Origin: Dunaliella salina
Lineage: Eukaryota; Chlorophyta; Chlorophyceae; Chlamydomonadales; Dunaliellaceae
Assembly (NCBI GenBank): GCA_002284615.2
Contig: MU070306.1
Coordinates: forward strand, 86,871-109,972
Direction: 5' to 3'
Length of the DNA stretch: 23,102 nucleotides
Part shown: piece by piece, positions 8,914-16,260 of the stretch
Numbering within the stretch: position 1 is the first letter of the stretch
Layout of the letters: every line of letters starts with the position of its first letter
Made by a program: the position numbers and the translations under genes
Notes under the pieces: generated by a model
What the model was told of the DNA's origin: nothing
The model's database searches: none
What the model saw: only the letters and a program-made list of their open reading frames with translations

Positions 8914-9139
8914 GAGATGGAGCTTGCTGGAATGGACACTAGTGAGCGAGCACGCATGTTATAGTTGAGGTGACGTTTTATGTGTAGGTTTGTCCCTTTT
9001 CGTTGGATGAGGTAGGTTTCAGATAAAGGATTTAGGTTTTCTGTCTGTTTAGTAAAGAGGTTGAGGCTAACTGTGCGGCGTCTTACTGGGGGGTCCTCAA
9101 GGCTGGAAGAGAGAGCAAAAGGCGTCTATGGTATTCTAT

Positions 9140-10835
9140 GCAGATTGAAGTGTGTCCTAGTCCAAAATTTTCAGGATCAGTGCGGATCATTGCTGCAGCT
9201 GTGCTTTTCCAGAGTCTGTGTTTGTGTTTGACCATTCTCTGTCTATCATGGTGTCCCAGATAATAAGGTCAGTAGAGGTGCAGGGAGTTACTGCAAAAGA
9301 GTTTGCAAGGCTAGGGATTATGGCAGTGCGGACTATGTTTAGCACTTGGCGTGGGGATGCATAGGATGCGTCAAGATTATCTAGCTTATTCTTGAGGTTA
9401 TAAGTCATACGCTGAATCTGGTGCTTCCAGTTGAGGTCCATTGTCATTTGAACTCCAACATAGAGAAAGGGCTCACTTGGAGCGAGGAACTGAGCCTTCT
9501 GTCCTTGGATTTCTATTTTCCCTGCAGTCTTTGATGGAGTGCTTGTGAAGGAGTCACCCCATTGTGATATTTTCTGGAATAGCTGTGTAGAATACTGGTA
9601 GCTTTAGCCTTACTGCCAGAAATAATGAGTGCGGCCCAGTCAGAGTAGAGGGTAAGTTTTCTGGCTTGTGCTTTTAGGCCTTTTATTGTGCTAGTTGGAC
9701 AGAGGAGGTCATCAGCAAAGGCAGCGCTGCTAAGGTTATTTGCAAGGTGGTTGTCGGTGGTGTTTTGCTCTGGGACACATCCACGTTTGTAGCCGAGCCC
9801 CCCAACATGCAGCCAACGCAGGAGGGGCTCCATGTAGAGGAGAAAGAGAAAGGGTGAGAGTGTATTACCTTGAATTGTACCTCTCTCAACGTGAATTTGC
9901 TTAGTACTAGCCCCTGAGGGCAGTCTAACTTGAGTAGTCGGATTTTCATAAAGATTTTTGACCGTGTTTATGGCATCAGTGTGGAAGCCTAAATCGCACA
10001 TTATCCAGAGCATCCTGCCGTGGTCAGTAGTATTGAAGGCTGAAGTGAAATCTATGATGAGGGCATATATGTCTTTTCCGAAAAATTTGGCATCTCCAAG
10101 TCCCATAATGACTTTTTCTGAAGTCCGTGGATAGAATCTTTTTGATTCCGGAGACCTTGTGTGGAGCTCAGGAGGGAGTGTGTTTCTGCATACTCATAGA
10201 GAGTACCAGTAACCATGCTCGTCCAGAGCTTGTAAAGCGTGTTGGCTAGTCCGATGGGTCTGTAGGAGGATATATCTGTCTCTTCTCCTTTGTTTTTGTC
10301 AATGAGGATAGTCTCACTGATTTCCAAGACATTGGGGTGCGTTGCGTAGCCCACATGATAATGAAGAGCTTATGAATGCTCTCTTGGATTTTGGGGGAGA
10401 GCATTCTAAGGATCTCATTCACTATGCCATCTGGTCCTGGAGATTTGTTGTCACTAAGGCTTTTGATGCATCCATTAAAGCACTTTTATCCATGGTTTTG
10501 GAGTAGAGCCAGTCTCTTTGATCCTTCCCTTCGGACTCGTCTTGTGTAATCCTTGACTGTAATTTAAAAGGGTCTGGCACAGGGGCAGAATTATTAGTCT
10601 GCTCCAGGAATAACGTGGGGCTTCATGTGGGAAATATTTGCCATGTTTGATGTTACTGCCTTCATAGCCTGTGTGTAATAGTTATCAACAATGTGTGCCT
10701 GCTTGGATGGTTCAGTTTCAATTTTACCTGTCTCTGGATTTCGGAGTGCCTGGAGACCTGTTATTGGTTGCGAATTTTTGTCTTTGGAGATTTCCTTGTG
10801 TGCCTGTTTTGGGTTTGTATCGATTGTTTTTTGCA
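9140..10835 (-). pseudogene. LINE-A reverse transcriptase
   Basis: Minus-strand frames carry the ordered RT motifs: DISSYRPIGLANTLYKLW, LIIDFTSAFNTTDH (motif A), ERGTIQGNTLSPFLFLLY (motif B), FADDLL (motif C, at 9708-9719) and the downstream LDASYASPRQVLNIVRTAIIPS region. It would copy element RNA at the nicked target. The closest relative in the window is LINE-B RT at 21451-23102, to which it aligns throughout on the opposite strand. Frame breaks separate 10052-10354 from 9513-10106 and that from 9187-9447. A two-base gain near 9236-9240, seen against LINE-B (AGAGAATGG versus AGAATGG), shifts the end of the last frame. The upstream edge is the hAT-like insertion. Confidence 0.85.
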
Positions 10836-10844
10836 TCTCTTTAC
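10836..10844. repeat. Target-site duplication of the hAT-like MITE (TCTCTTTAC / TCTTTTTAC)
   Basis: TCTCTTTAC at 10836-10844 and TCTTTTTAC at 11494-11502 differ at one position. The empty site in LINE-B (21397-21405, GTAAAAAGA on the plus strand) matches the 11494 copy exactly in reverse complement. Confidence 0.65.
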
Positions 10845-11493
10845 CAGAGGTGGGCAACGGGCCCAAATCACTGAAAATGTTCTTTCCCACCGTTATTTTC
10901 CAAATCTGACCATGCCAATCATTAAAATACCAAGAACAACTATGTTCACCAAAAAGTGAAGAAAATTGGAGAACTCCAGATCACTCTCCTGGCCTCAGAT
11001 CACCCTAAAATGGCCCACAGCTCCACCCTGGGACCATTGTTCCACCCCAAAATATTTTCATAATAACTCTGATACGATATGCTAATATCCTGCGTGTTCA
11101 AAAGTGGGAATGGAGGAGGTCAAAAATTGACCTTTTTGGCACCCCTGGTGCTGGATTTTTAAAAGGGAAATGGCTGAAATCCAGGATCTGACCAACCACT
11201 GGGTATTTTAACTCCATTTTTTTTGCAATGATATTCTTTTGTTACAAGGACTCCAAATCACTAAAGATCATTCTGTTTGGTGCTCTGGCTGGTCAGATAT
11301 GGTGGGTGCCTACTCAAAAAATAGGGTTCATTTTTTGGCAAATAGCAAAAGTGGCCCTGAGTAGCACTTTTCAAAATCAGGATCTATGGAAGGCTTCCAT
11401 TTGATGCTAAACACAAAAATTGCCAAGTTTGGCCACCTGCGCTGTGAACATTTAAAAAGGACCCCTTTTTGGGGCCTTCGTCGCCCGCCTCTG
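10845..11493. mobile_element. hAT-like MITE, 649 bp
   Basis: The ends are inverted: CAGAGGTGGGCAACGGGCCC at the left, and reading inward from the right, CAGAGGCGGGCGACGAAGGC. CAG(A/G)GG(T/C)GGGCAA is the usual hAT terminus, and hAT duplicates 8 bp; the flanks here give 8 of 9 matching bases. No transposase-like frame is present, so it would depend on an enzyme supplied in trans. It splits the LINE-A linker between ARKK and MQKTIDTNPKQ, which are adjacent in LINE-B. Confidence 0.7.
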
Positions 11494-11502
11494 TCTTTTT
11501 AC

Positions 11503-11995
11503 GAGCAATGCTGAAGTCGTCTTTATTACGAGTTTCATCTATGTAAGTTATGGCTTGTTTAGCACTCTCAGAGAGATCCTGTAGTTGTGGAAAAGGAGGG
11601 ATGTCAAGTTGAAGGCTGTTGAGTTTGGAGATGGCTTTACTGAGTTTAGCATTTCCCCTATTTTGCTTCAGAACTGTGGAGGTGCTGTCAGTTGTGTTGA
11701 TGGCAAGGGAAGTGAGTTGAGACTGGATGTTTCTGATCAAAGGAAGCTTCTTTTTCAGGTTGCGCCGTTTATTGCTCGTAGTCCTCGGGTTGTAGTGGTT
11801 ATGGTCGGAGGAGATAGTTTTCGTGTTGCACACTTTCAATGCTACTTGGTGAGAAGAGTGAATGAGGCTAGAGATGCCTCCTGCTAGTGTTTCAACTGTA
11901 TTAGAGGCCGGTTCGTTGCAGAGTGTCTCGAGTTTTTTGGTTTGTTTGGCAGGTGTGTTTCTTATATTATCTAAAAAATAATAGCTTCTGTACAA
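11503..11995 (-). pseudogene. LINE-A linker between EEP and RT
   Basis: The minus-strand frame holds a conserved LETLCNEPASNTVETLAGGI...ITYIDETRNKD region that matches LINE-B 20930-21400 almost residue for residue. It is rich in Thr, Asn, Ser and Lys, with no domain I recognise. The frame is shifted relative to the EEP frame upstream. Downstream it runs into the hAT-like MITE, whose sequence supplies the last codons of the open frame (TEAGDEGPKKG...). Confidence 0.6.
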
Positions 11996-12001
11996 GCTGG
12001 G

Positions 12002-12645
12002 TCAAGGATTTGAAGCAAAATTTGAAGTTTGGGGGACCCCATGCGCTGGTTCTTGCAAGGGATGCGCAAAAGTTGTCTTGTCTGAGTCTGAGATGGGGCG
12101 AACGAGGACTTTCTGTGGGATCTCACAGGCAATTTGTGCTTCTTGGAGAAAAGTAATTTGGGTGCTAAGGGCGCTAAGAGGTATGCCGGCAATGAGTGGG
12201 ACATGATCGCTGAGGGAGCCTAGCCCGTCAGTGTAACATGGGGGAGTATTACAGGCACACTCAAAGGGTAATATGACATCATCGATGCGGCCGTATGTGT
12301 AGCATGTATTGTTATGGATGTCCTTGCCAGTAGTTTGGTAATGGGTTCAGGGTCTGCAGGTGCCTTCCTTACAGGGGGATAGATTGTTAGAGAGAAGGAA
12401 TTCACGGTACATTTCGTCAGCATGGTAGGACGCATTGCGCAAGATACTGACAGCACCAGCATGCTGGTGCTGTCAGTATCTTGAGCCGTAGCATTCATGT
12501 CCCCAATCATCAGAAGGGTGCAATTGCTATGGGTTTCCAGCAAAGTCTTGATGTGCTGTTGCATTTCGATCCTGTCAGTGAGAGCTTCATGCGAGCTGCC
12601 AGATGGCCAGTAGGTGCCAAGCAAGAGGAGATTAGCGTTGGTTCC
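12002..12645 (-). pseudogene. LINE-A APE/EEP endonuclease, C-terminal half
   Basis: The minus strand reads GTNANLLLLGTYWPSGSS (from 12645), then LLMIGDMNAT (the GDxN motif of the exo/endonuclease/phosphatase fold), and a decayed RIDDVIL/SDHVPL region in shifted frames near 12190-12290. LINE-B keeps the same order intact. The domain makes the first-strand nick in APE-type LINEs. Here it carries a 44-bp palindrome at 12440-12483 and further frameshifts. The N-terminal half lies at 14445-14900, across LINE-C. The frame reaches a TGA at 12002-12004, at the same position as the LINE-B stop. Confidence 0.75.
12440..12483. repeat. 44-bp perfect palindrome inside the EEP gene
   Basis: The arm CAAGATACTGACAGCACCAG (continuing two bases to the centre) is followed directly by its exact reverse complement, centred between 12461 and 12462. 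LINE-B has only a diverged version of one arm at the matching site, so the second arm is a later inverted copy. A hairpin-templated synthesis event or an assembly/cloning artefact would both produce it. Confidence 0.9.
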
Positions 12646-12656
12646 TTTGAGGATAA
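12646..12656. repeat. Target-site duplication of LINE-C (TTTGAGGATAA)
   Basis: An exact 11-bp match occurs at 12646-12656 and 14434-14444, bracketing LINE-C. Outside both copies LINE-A reads continuously through IASLILKGTNANLL, as it does in LINE-B around 20280-20310. Confidence 0.85.
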
Positions 12657-12739
12657 AAAAAGTAAAAGTCTACGCTGGTAGTAACCAGCGTGCGATAAGG
12701 AAAGACCCAACAGTTAGCACTGGCACTAACAGTGAGCCC
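12657..12739 (-). promoter_or_regulatory. LINE-C 3' UTR, terminal hairpin and tail
   Basis: The plus sequence ACGCTGG-TAGTAA-CCAGCGT (12672-12691) forms a 7-bp stem. On the minus strand it is followed by GTAGAC and a T-rich tail with an internal AC (ACTTTTACTTTTTTT) running into the target-site copy. LINE-D ends with the same GCGTAGAC block and a C/T tail. Confidence 0.65.
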
Positions 12740-13300
12740 CAACAAAGAAGGCTAGCTATGAGCAGCCCAGGTAATGAGGGTCCGGTGGGTTGTCGGCCAT
12801 CCGTCCGGCTGTGCGCCTCGCTGTCCTGTACGCAGCCCTCCCTGTAGCCCTCTCCCCCAAAACCTCATTGCTTATGTTACTGAATTGGATGGCATTTTTG
12901 GTGTTGCGGATGTTTGTTAGGGACTTTACAGCGTGTTAGTGGAGTTCTTTGGCAGTCTTGTGAGCTTTATGTTTGTTTAGGCCAAGTTTGCACAGGGGAT
13001 CAATAGTGTAGGGATTGAAGATAGTTCCAGCAACTTCGATAAGGATGGTATGCAGTGTGACTCTGTTATTGCGGTGTGTGCCCCGAAGAGATCTTGTGCA
13101 TAAGCTTTCAATGGTGCGTTTGTGCTGAATTTGTGCAGTGTGAAGAGTTTGTTCAGGTTTGGTGTCAGAACAAAATATGAGCTCAATGAGGTAACATCTC
13201 TGTCTCTGGGATTCATATCCTGCGGGAGATGCGTGGAGTCTCTGCCTTCAAGGGTAAAACTATAATGCCATCAGGGCAACTGAGCTGTGTATTGGTGGTT
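12740..13300 (-). pseudogene. LINE-C restriction-like endonuclease
   Basis: The minus strand shows CPDGIIVLP (PDG near 13264-13275), then YLIELIFCSDTKPEQ (near 13160-13190), VTLHTILIEVAGTIFNPYT, PLCKLGLNKHKAHKTAKELH, and an end resembling MADNPPDPH. These align with the LINE-A RLE. At the E-x-K position the reading is E-L-I, so the catalytic lysine is lost. Stops and one frameshift lie between PDG and the E motif. Confidence 0.7.
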
Positions 13301-13341
13301 TTCTGGATGGAAACAGCCAATGTGGAATGTGTCAGTGGACA

Positions 13342-13670
13342 TTATTTGGAATTTCTATTCCCAGGGAGCGCAGCCTCTCTGTATTGCATGCATCTAAGAG
13401 ACAATGTCAGTTCCAAAATCCCCTTTGCTTCACCACAGATGCTGAGCGCTTGATGGTGGCGATTGATATTCATTCTGTTTATCTGTGGGTGAGTGCACCT
13501 GAGTAAGGTACGGGAGGTGCTATCAGGTGTACCACAAAGAGGGCAAGGAGAAGGCCAGGGTAGCCGCTGAAGCGTCTGGCATGTTTGCCATTGTAAAGGG
13601 TGTCTGTTTGATATTTGAGGACAATTGGTTTGTTCTTTGAAGGTCACAGCTTTCATGTGCCAAAAAAAAT
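13342..13670 (-). pseudogene. LINE-C zinc-binding region
   Basis: The minus-strand frame contains CPLCGTPDSTSRTLLRC followed by INRMNINRHHQALSICG. The expected His ligand of a C-x2-C...H...C knuckle is Arg. The RHHQAL stretch corresponds to RHNIAG in LINE-A at about 5010. A hydrophobic and polar run (MKAVTFKEQTNCPQISNRHPLQW) precedes it, as in related polyproteins. Confidence 0.6.
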
Positions 13671-13704
13671 TACAAGGTTTACAAGGTTTACAAGGTTTAC
13701 AAGG
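13671..13704. repeat. 9-bp tandem repeat (TTACAAGGT)n
   Basis: Nearly four copies lie next to an eight-A run on the plus strand. On the minus strand this reads (TTGTAAACC)n followed by eight Ts. It could be the simple-sequence tail of a small inserted element whose body lies at about 13707-13900. Confidence 0.7.
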
Positions 13705-13985
13705 GAACATAACCTTCAGCCAGAAAGTTTGGCTGCTCGGTGTGGTGAAAGAAATCCATAAGCTCAGAGATGAAGCGATAAGTCTGANTATCTCGGTTTT
13801 GAAAGAAACGAGCTACATCCAGAGAGCAGGCATCAGAAAAAAAGAAAGATCCTGTATCATTTGACACTACTCTGTGAGCAGGAAAGGTACTAAAAAGATG
13901 TGCATACTTTCTTCTAAGACAAAAAGCATCACTAATTTTTAAATTTGCAGTGGGGTGGGCATCGGACATTCTGAGCAGGTTCTGT
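13705..13985 (-). pseudogene. LINE-C stretch between RNase H and zinc knuckle, with unexplained extra sequence
   Basis: The minus strand resumes after the 83-bp insert with QNLLRMSDAHPTAN...CLRRKYAH, matching the LINE-A linker (YYQKLLPQ...LQKYAH). A segment with no LINE-A counterpart follows (SNDTGSFFFSDACSLDVARFF, then YRFISELMDFFHHTEQP). It looks protein-like, but I do not recognise it. It could be another small insertion ending in the 9-bp repeat, or true sequence deleted from LINE-A. An N lies at 13788. Confidence 0.4.
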
Positions 13986-13994
13986 CAATATTGG

Positions 13995-14077
13995 AAAAGA
14001 AAAGGAAAACTGCGTAGGCAGAGAAACTCTCCCTACATCAATTAAAGAAAAGGAGACACGTTGGCTCAAAAAAGAGC
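13995..14077 (-). mobile_element. 83-bp 3'-end-only copy of a LINE-A-type element
   Basis: This stretch is the hairpin (GGCTC-T6-GAGCC on the minus strand), conserved block and C/T tail of the LINE-A 3' UTR (compare 1508-1593), and nothing else. The 9-bp sequence CAATATTGG at 13986-13994 repeats exactly at 14078-14086. Ignoring the insert rejoins the linker of LINE-C. It is thus an extremely 5'-truncated insertion, the innermost layer of a three-level nest. Confidence 0.8.
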
Positions 14078-14086
14078 CAATATTGG

Positions 14087-14433
14087 TGGCTATATGTGCT
14101 GAGGTTTGCTGTGCCCAATTTGTGTTTTTCATGCATTACTTGTTTCAGTTTGTCCTGGAGGTTTGAAAGGGGCAAGTATTCTGTGTGAGAGCTATGTGTT
14201 GTGACAGATGCAGCAAGCCAATAGAGATGGAAGAAAGGAGTTTCTGCCTGGTTGAGTGAGGCATTAGCTTCATCAGGTAGCATAGCTGCTTGATGAGCAA
14301 GGGCATCTGCGCTTTCATAACCAAGGATGCCACAGTGTGATTTTACTTTGTAGAAGTGGGCAGGACCTTCTGAAGCATTAATGCAGGCTACGATTTCTTT
14401 GAGCAGTGGTGTATGTAAGTGCGCATGTTCTAT
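14087..14433 (-). pseudogene. LINE-C RNase H, C-terminal part
   Basis: The minus strand reads HLHTPLLKEIVACINASEG, then HFYKVKSHCGILGYESADAL (the last RNase H motif with its Asp). A linker matching LINE-A (MHEKHKLGTANLSTYSHQY) follows. The first three catalytic motifs are absent because the element is truncated at 14433. A methionine-start frame is not expected in an internal fragment. Confidence 0.75.
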
Positions 14434-14444
14434 TTTGAGGATAA

Positions 14445-14965
14445 GAGAGGCAATTCATCCCTTAAAGTTGAGACAGGCTGGAGAGCATTGAGTGGCCACA
14501 GCAAAGGTGTTGCGAATGCAGATGGTAGTTCCACCAGTTATGTAGAAACTTGACCAATACTTGTTATTTTTGAAGAGTGATTCCATCCATGTACGAGGTT
14601 TGTTATTCCAGCGGAGTTTGGTCTCAGTGAGAACTAGAATGCCATGATTGTGGGTGGCTGTGGTATGGAGGAGGCTCTTTAAAGAGGCCCCTGACATTCA
14701 TGGTCATGATCTTCAAATTACCTACTTTTTCCATGGGATTGCTGGGTTGGCCCTGATGTGAGGCATTGTCAGTGCTGGAAGAAGTTTGGCAAATAGGAAA
14801 GGTTTTGATGGTTTGAGTGGGCACTAGGTGTTGGTGGCATACATGTTGCATATTTGTCTCCTGTGCATGGGAGTTCAATATGCGGTCAGGCAGGGCACGC
14901 AAATGTGTAAGCACTATAGGTGCTGGTTCTGGGGTAGTATCTATTGTGTATGATATCATTGTCAC
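14445..14965 (-). pseudogene. LINE-A APE/EEP endonuclease, N-terminal half
   Basis: The minus strand reads MTMNVRGLFKE (the N motif), ILVLTETKLRWNNKPRTW (with the catalytic Glu), then GGTTICIRNTFAVATQCSP, stopping at KG and the LINE-C target site. LINE-B carries the same run intact (20020-20290). The upstream part (about 14700-14965) is the Pro/Thr/Gln-rich linker from the peptidase module. Compared with LINE-B, a deletion around 14670-14690 removes the DLRHSIATHNPD-like segment and shifts the frame. Confidence 0.75.
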
Positions 14966-15568
14966 GCATATGTGTTTCTGGGTTGAAGGGGAATGAGCTG
15001 TCTGCCATGTGCAGGTCAGAGGCAGGGTTCAGGCCATCCCATACGCTCCCTTTTTGAAAAATCAGAATACTTCCCTGCAGACCACTCCAATCAGTGTGTG
15101 AGAGGAGAGGTTTGGGAAAGTCATTTTGGGAGTCTAGCAGGTTCCATGTGTAATTACTCCGAGCAGGATGGAAGATTTTTTTGAGGGCTACAGCATTCCC
15201 TTGGCCGTTTCCATTAGTTGTTGTAAGGACCGCTCCATCTGAGTAAGCTGCATTGATAAGAATACTTTTGACCAAATCTTTGGTTATACCACCTGCGCGG
15301 ATGTTGTTATAGGCATGCCGCAGGACAAAACTTTTGATTTCAGCAAAATATACAGAGGTAATGGTTGAAATCATGATATCAAAATTTCCAAGGCTGCAAA
15401 CATAATAGCAACGCTGGTCAATTTGTCCATGCAGGTTATGGGTCACCAGAGTGTTTTCCATTTGACGGATGTAAAAAAGAACACCATTGCCAGAGACGAT
15501 GTGCTCTCGCAAGGCCATGCTGAAGGAGTAAACGCCTTTTCTTGCTTCTCCATGTAAGGCCCCTGTTA
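14966..15568 (-). pseudogene. LINE-A peptidase-like module II
   Basis: The minus-strand open frame (14886-15518) has GNGVLFYIRQMEN near its start, then ITKDLVKSILINAAYSDGAV, GQGNAVALKK (15181-15199) and YTWNLLDSQNDFPKPL (LLDS at 15129-15140). A final GSVWDGLNPASDLHMADSS is shared with LINE-B. In papain-like cysteine peptidases such as OTU and Josephin, a His in a HAV-type strand and an Asp/Asn in a W-x-LLDS-type strand follow the catalytic Cys. Here the His position is Asn (GNAV), whereas LINE-B keeps GHAV. No convincing N-terminal Cys motif was found. Dualen is known to encode a cysteine protease, which supports the call. Confidence 0.5.
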
Positions 15569-15570
15569 TA

Positions 15571-15789
15571 CGGGCGGGATCACCACCCCCGGGATCAGGG
15601 GGGCAGGATCAGGGGTCAGATCCGGGGGGGGGGTCAGGGATCAGGGGTCAAGATCACCCCTTTAGATTTAAGATGCGGAATAAGGACCTTAGATATTAAT
15701 TTTGCATGCAAGAGAAACGCCCAGAGAATTTGTTTTTGAAAACCCGACCCCTGATCCCGACCCCTGATCCCAAGGGGTGATCCCGCCCG
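15571..15789. mobile_element. 219-bp MITE with TA target duplication
   Basis: It has perfect 14-bp terminal inverted repeats, CGGGCGGGATCACC, flanked by TA on both sides (15569-15570 and 15790-15791). Subterminal GATCAGGGGTC-type motifs occur several times on the left and inverted on the right (GACCCCTGATC). A TA duplication suggests a Tc1/mariner-like mobiliser or a similar TA-targeting transposase. There is no coding sequence. It splits the LINE-A peptidase region. Confidence 0.85.
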
Positions 15790-15791
15790 TA

Positions 15792-16010
15792 AAGTGTAAT
15801 CAGTGGGACATTGTTCCCTCTGCCCTCCCCATCAATGCGAGACAATGTGTAACTGGTGAAGGAAGGCAGGAGGGTGTTGGAGCCTATCAGGTCAACAGGT
15901 GAGTTCTTTACAGAGTCCAACAGCTTCCAGGCATTGTTGACTTTCCTGACAGCAAAAGCATGGTTATGACTGCGGCACGGAAAAGCATTACAGACAAGCA
16001 AAGCATTATA
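15792..16010 (-). pseudogene. LINE-A peptidase-like module I
   Basis: The minus strand reads SHNHAFAVRKVNNAWKLLDS (15911-15968) and continues SVKNSPVDLIGSN. H-x-FxVRK...W-x-L-x-S is close in pattern to the His and Asn/Asp strands of Josephin-type cysteine peptidases. It therefore looks like the C-terminal half of a second, separate peptidase-like unit ahead of module II. The catalytic Cys region upstream cannot be identified. The frame is shifted relative to module II across the MITE. Confidence 0.45.
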
Positions 16011-16033
16011 GAAAAGCATTACAGAAAAGCAAG
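15976..16033. repeat. Short imperfect tandem repeat (AAAGCATTACAGA-type)
   Basis: Three to four imperfect copies of AAAAGCATTACAGA alternate with AAGCA spacers. They lie at the decayed upstream edge of the LINE-A peptidase region. Confidence 0.7.
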
Positions 16034-16260
16034 GCACAATCATGGTCACACTTGTTACGGACCATTCCAACACCCTTCCATCCAAATCTTGGAAACATAC
16101 AGAGTACACCCTTTCGATCCACTGAATACACTCCAGTGTGTAAGTGTTAATAGCCCTGATATGCACAGAACAGAAAAAAACTATGGTACAAAAGGGCCCC
16201 GGCCTGGGCTGCATATGCCGGCCTGAAGAGGTAGGCTGGATATAGGAACCAAAGCACACA

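Larger units (their letters stand above)
12657..14433 (-). mobile_element. LINE-C: 5'-truncated relative inserted in LINE-A
   Basis: This 1777-bp minus-strand fragment starts abruptly inside RNase H, passes through the zinc knuckle and RLE, and ends in a hairpin and T-rich tail. It is bordered by an exact 11-bp target-site duplication. Severe 5' truncation plus a target-site duplication is the standard signature of target-primed reverse transcription. It lies in the same orientation as its host. It in turn holds an 83-bp insertion (13995-14077) and an unexplained stretch of about 200 bp before the zinc knuckle. Confidence 0.85.
1508..16260 (-). mobile_element. LINE-A: degenerate Dualen/RandI-like non-LTR retrotransposon with nested insertions
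   Basis: The minus strand carries, in order, two peptidase-like modules, an APE/EEP endonuclease, RT (FADD motif), a post-RT domain, a PHD finger, a PCIF1-like segment, RNase H (D-E-D-D), a zinc knuckle and a PD-(D/E)xK restriction-like endonuclease. A 3' UTR follows and ends in a C/T tail. Coexistence of APE and RLE with RNase H and a cysteine protease is the hallmark of Dualen/RandI (known family). Domains on either side of each insertion rejoin when the insert and one target-site copy are ignored, which shows that this was one element. Removing four inserts leaves about 9.4 kb. Stops and frameshifts are scattered, so the copy is dead. The 5' boundary near 16.2-16.4 kb is a guess, and no flanking target-site duplication was found for the whole element. 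Confidence 0.8.

Noticed and set aside
11384..11493. C-terminal extension of the LINE-A linker protein (EGPKKGSFLNVHSAGG)
   Set aside because: These codons lie within the hAT-like insertion; LINE-B shows the true continuation.
15696..15790. Peptidase frame continuing through the MITE
   Set aside because: The residues after LITLYGRDHP are translated MITE sequence (inverted repeat and subterminal motifs), not peptidase.
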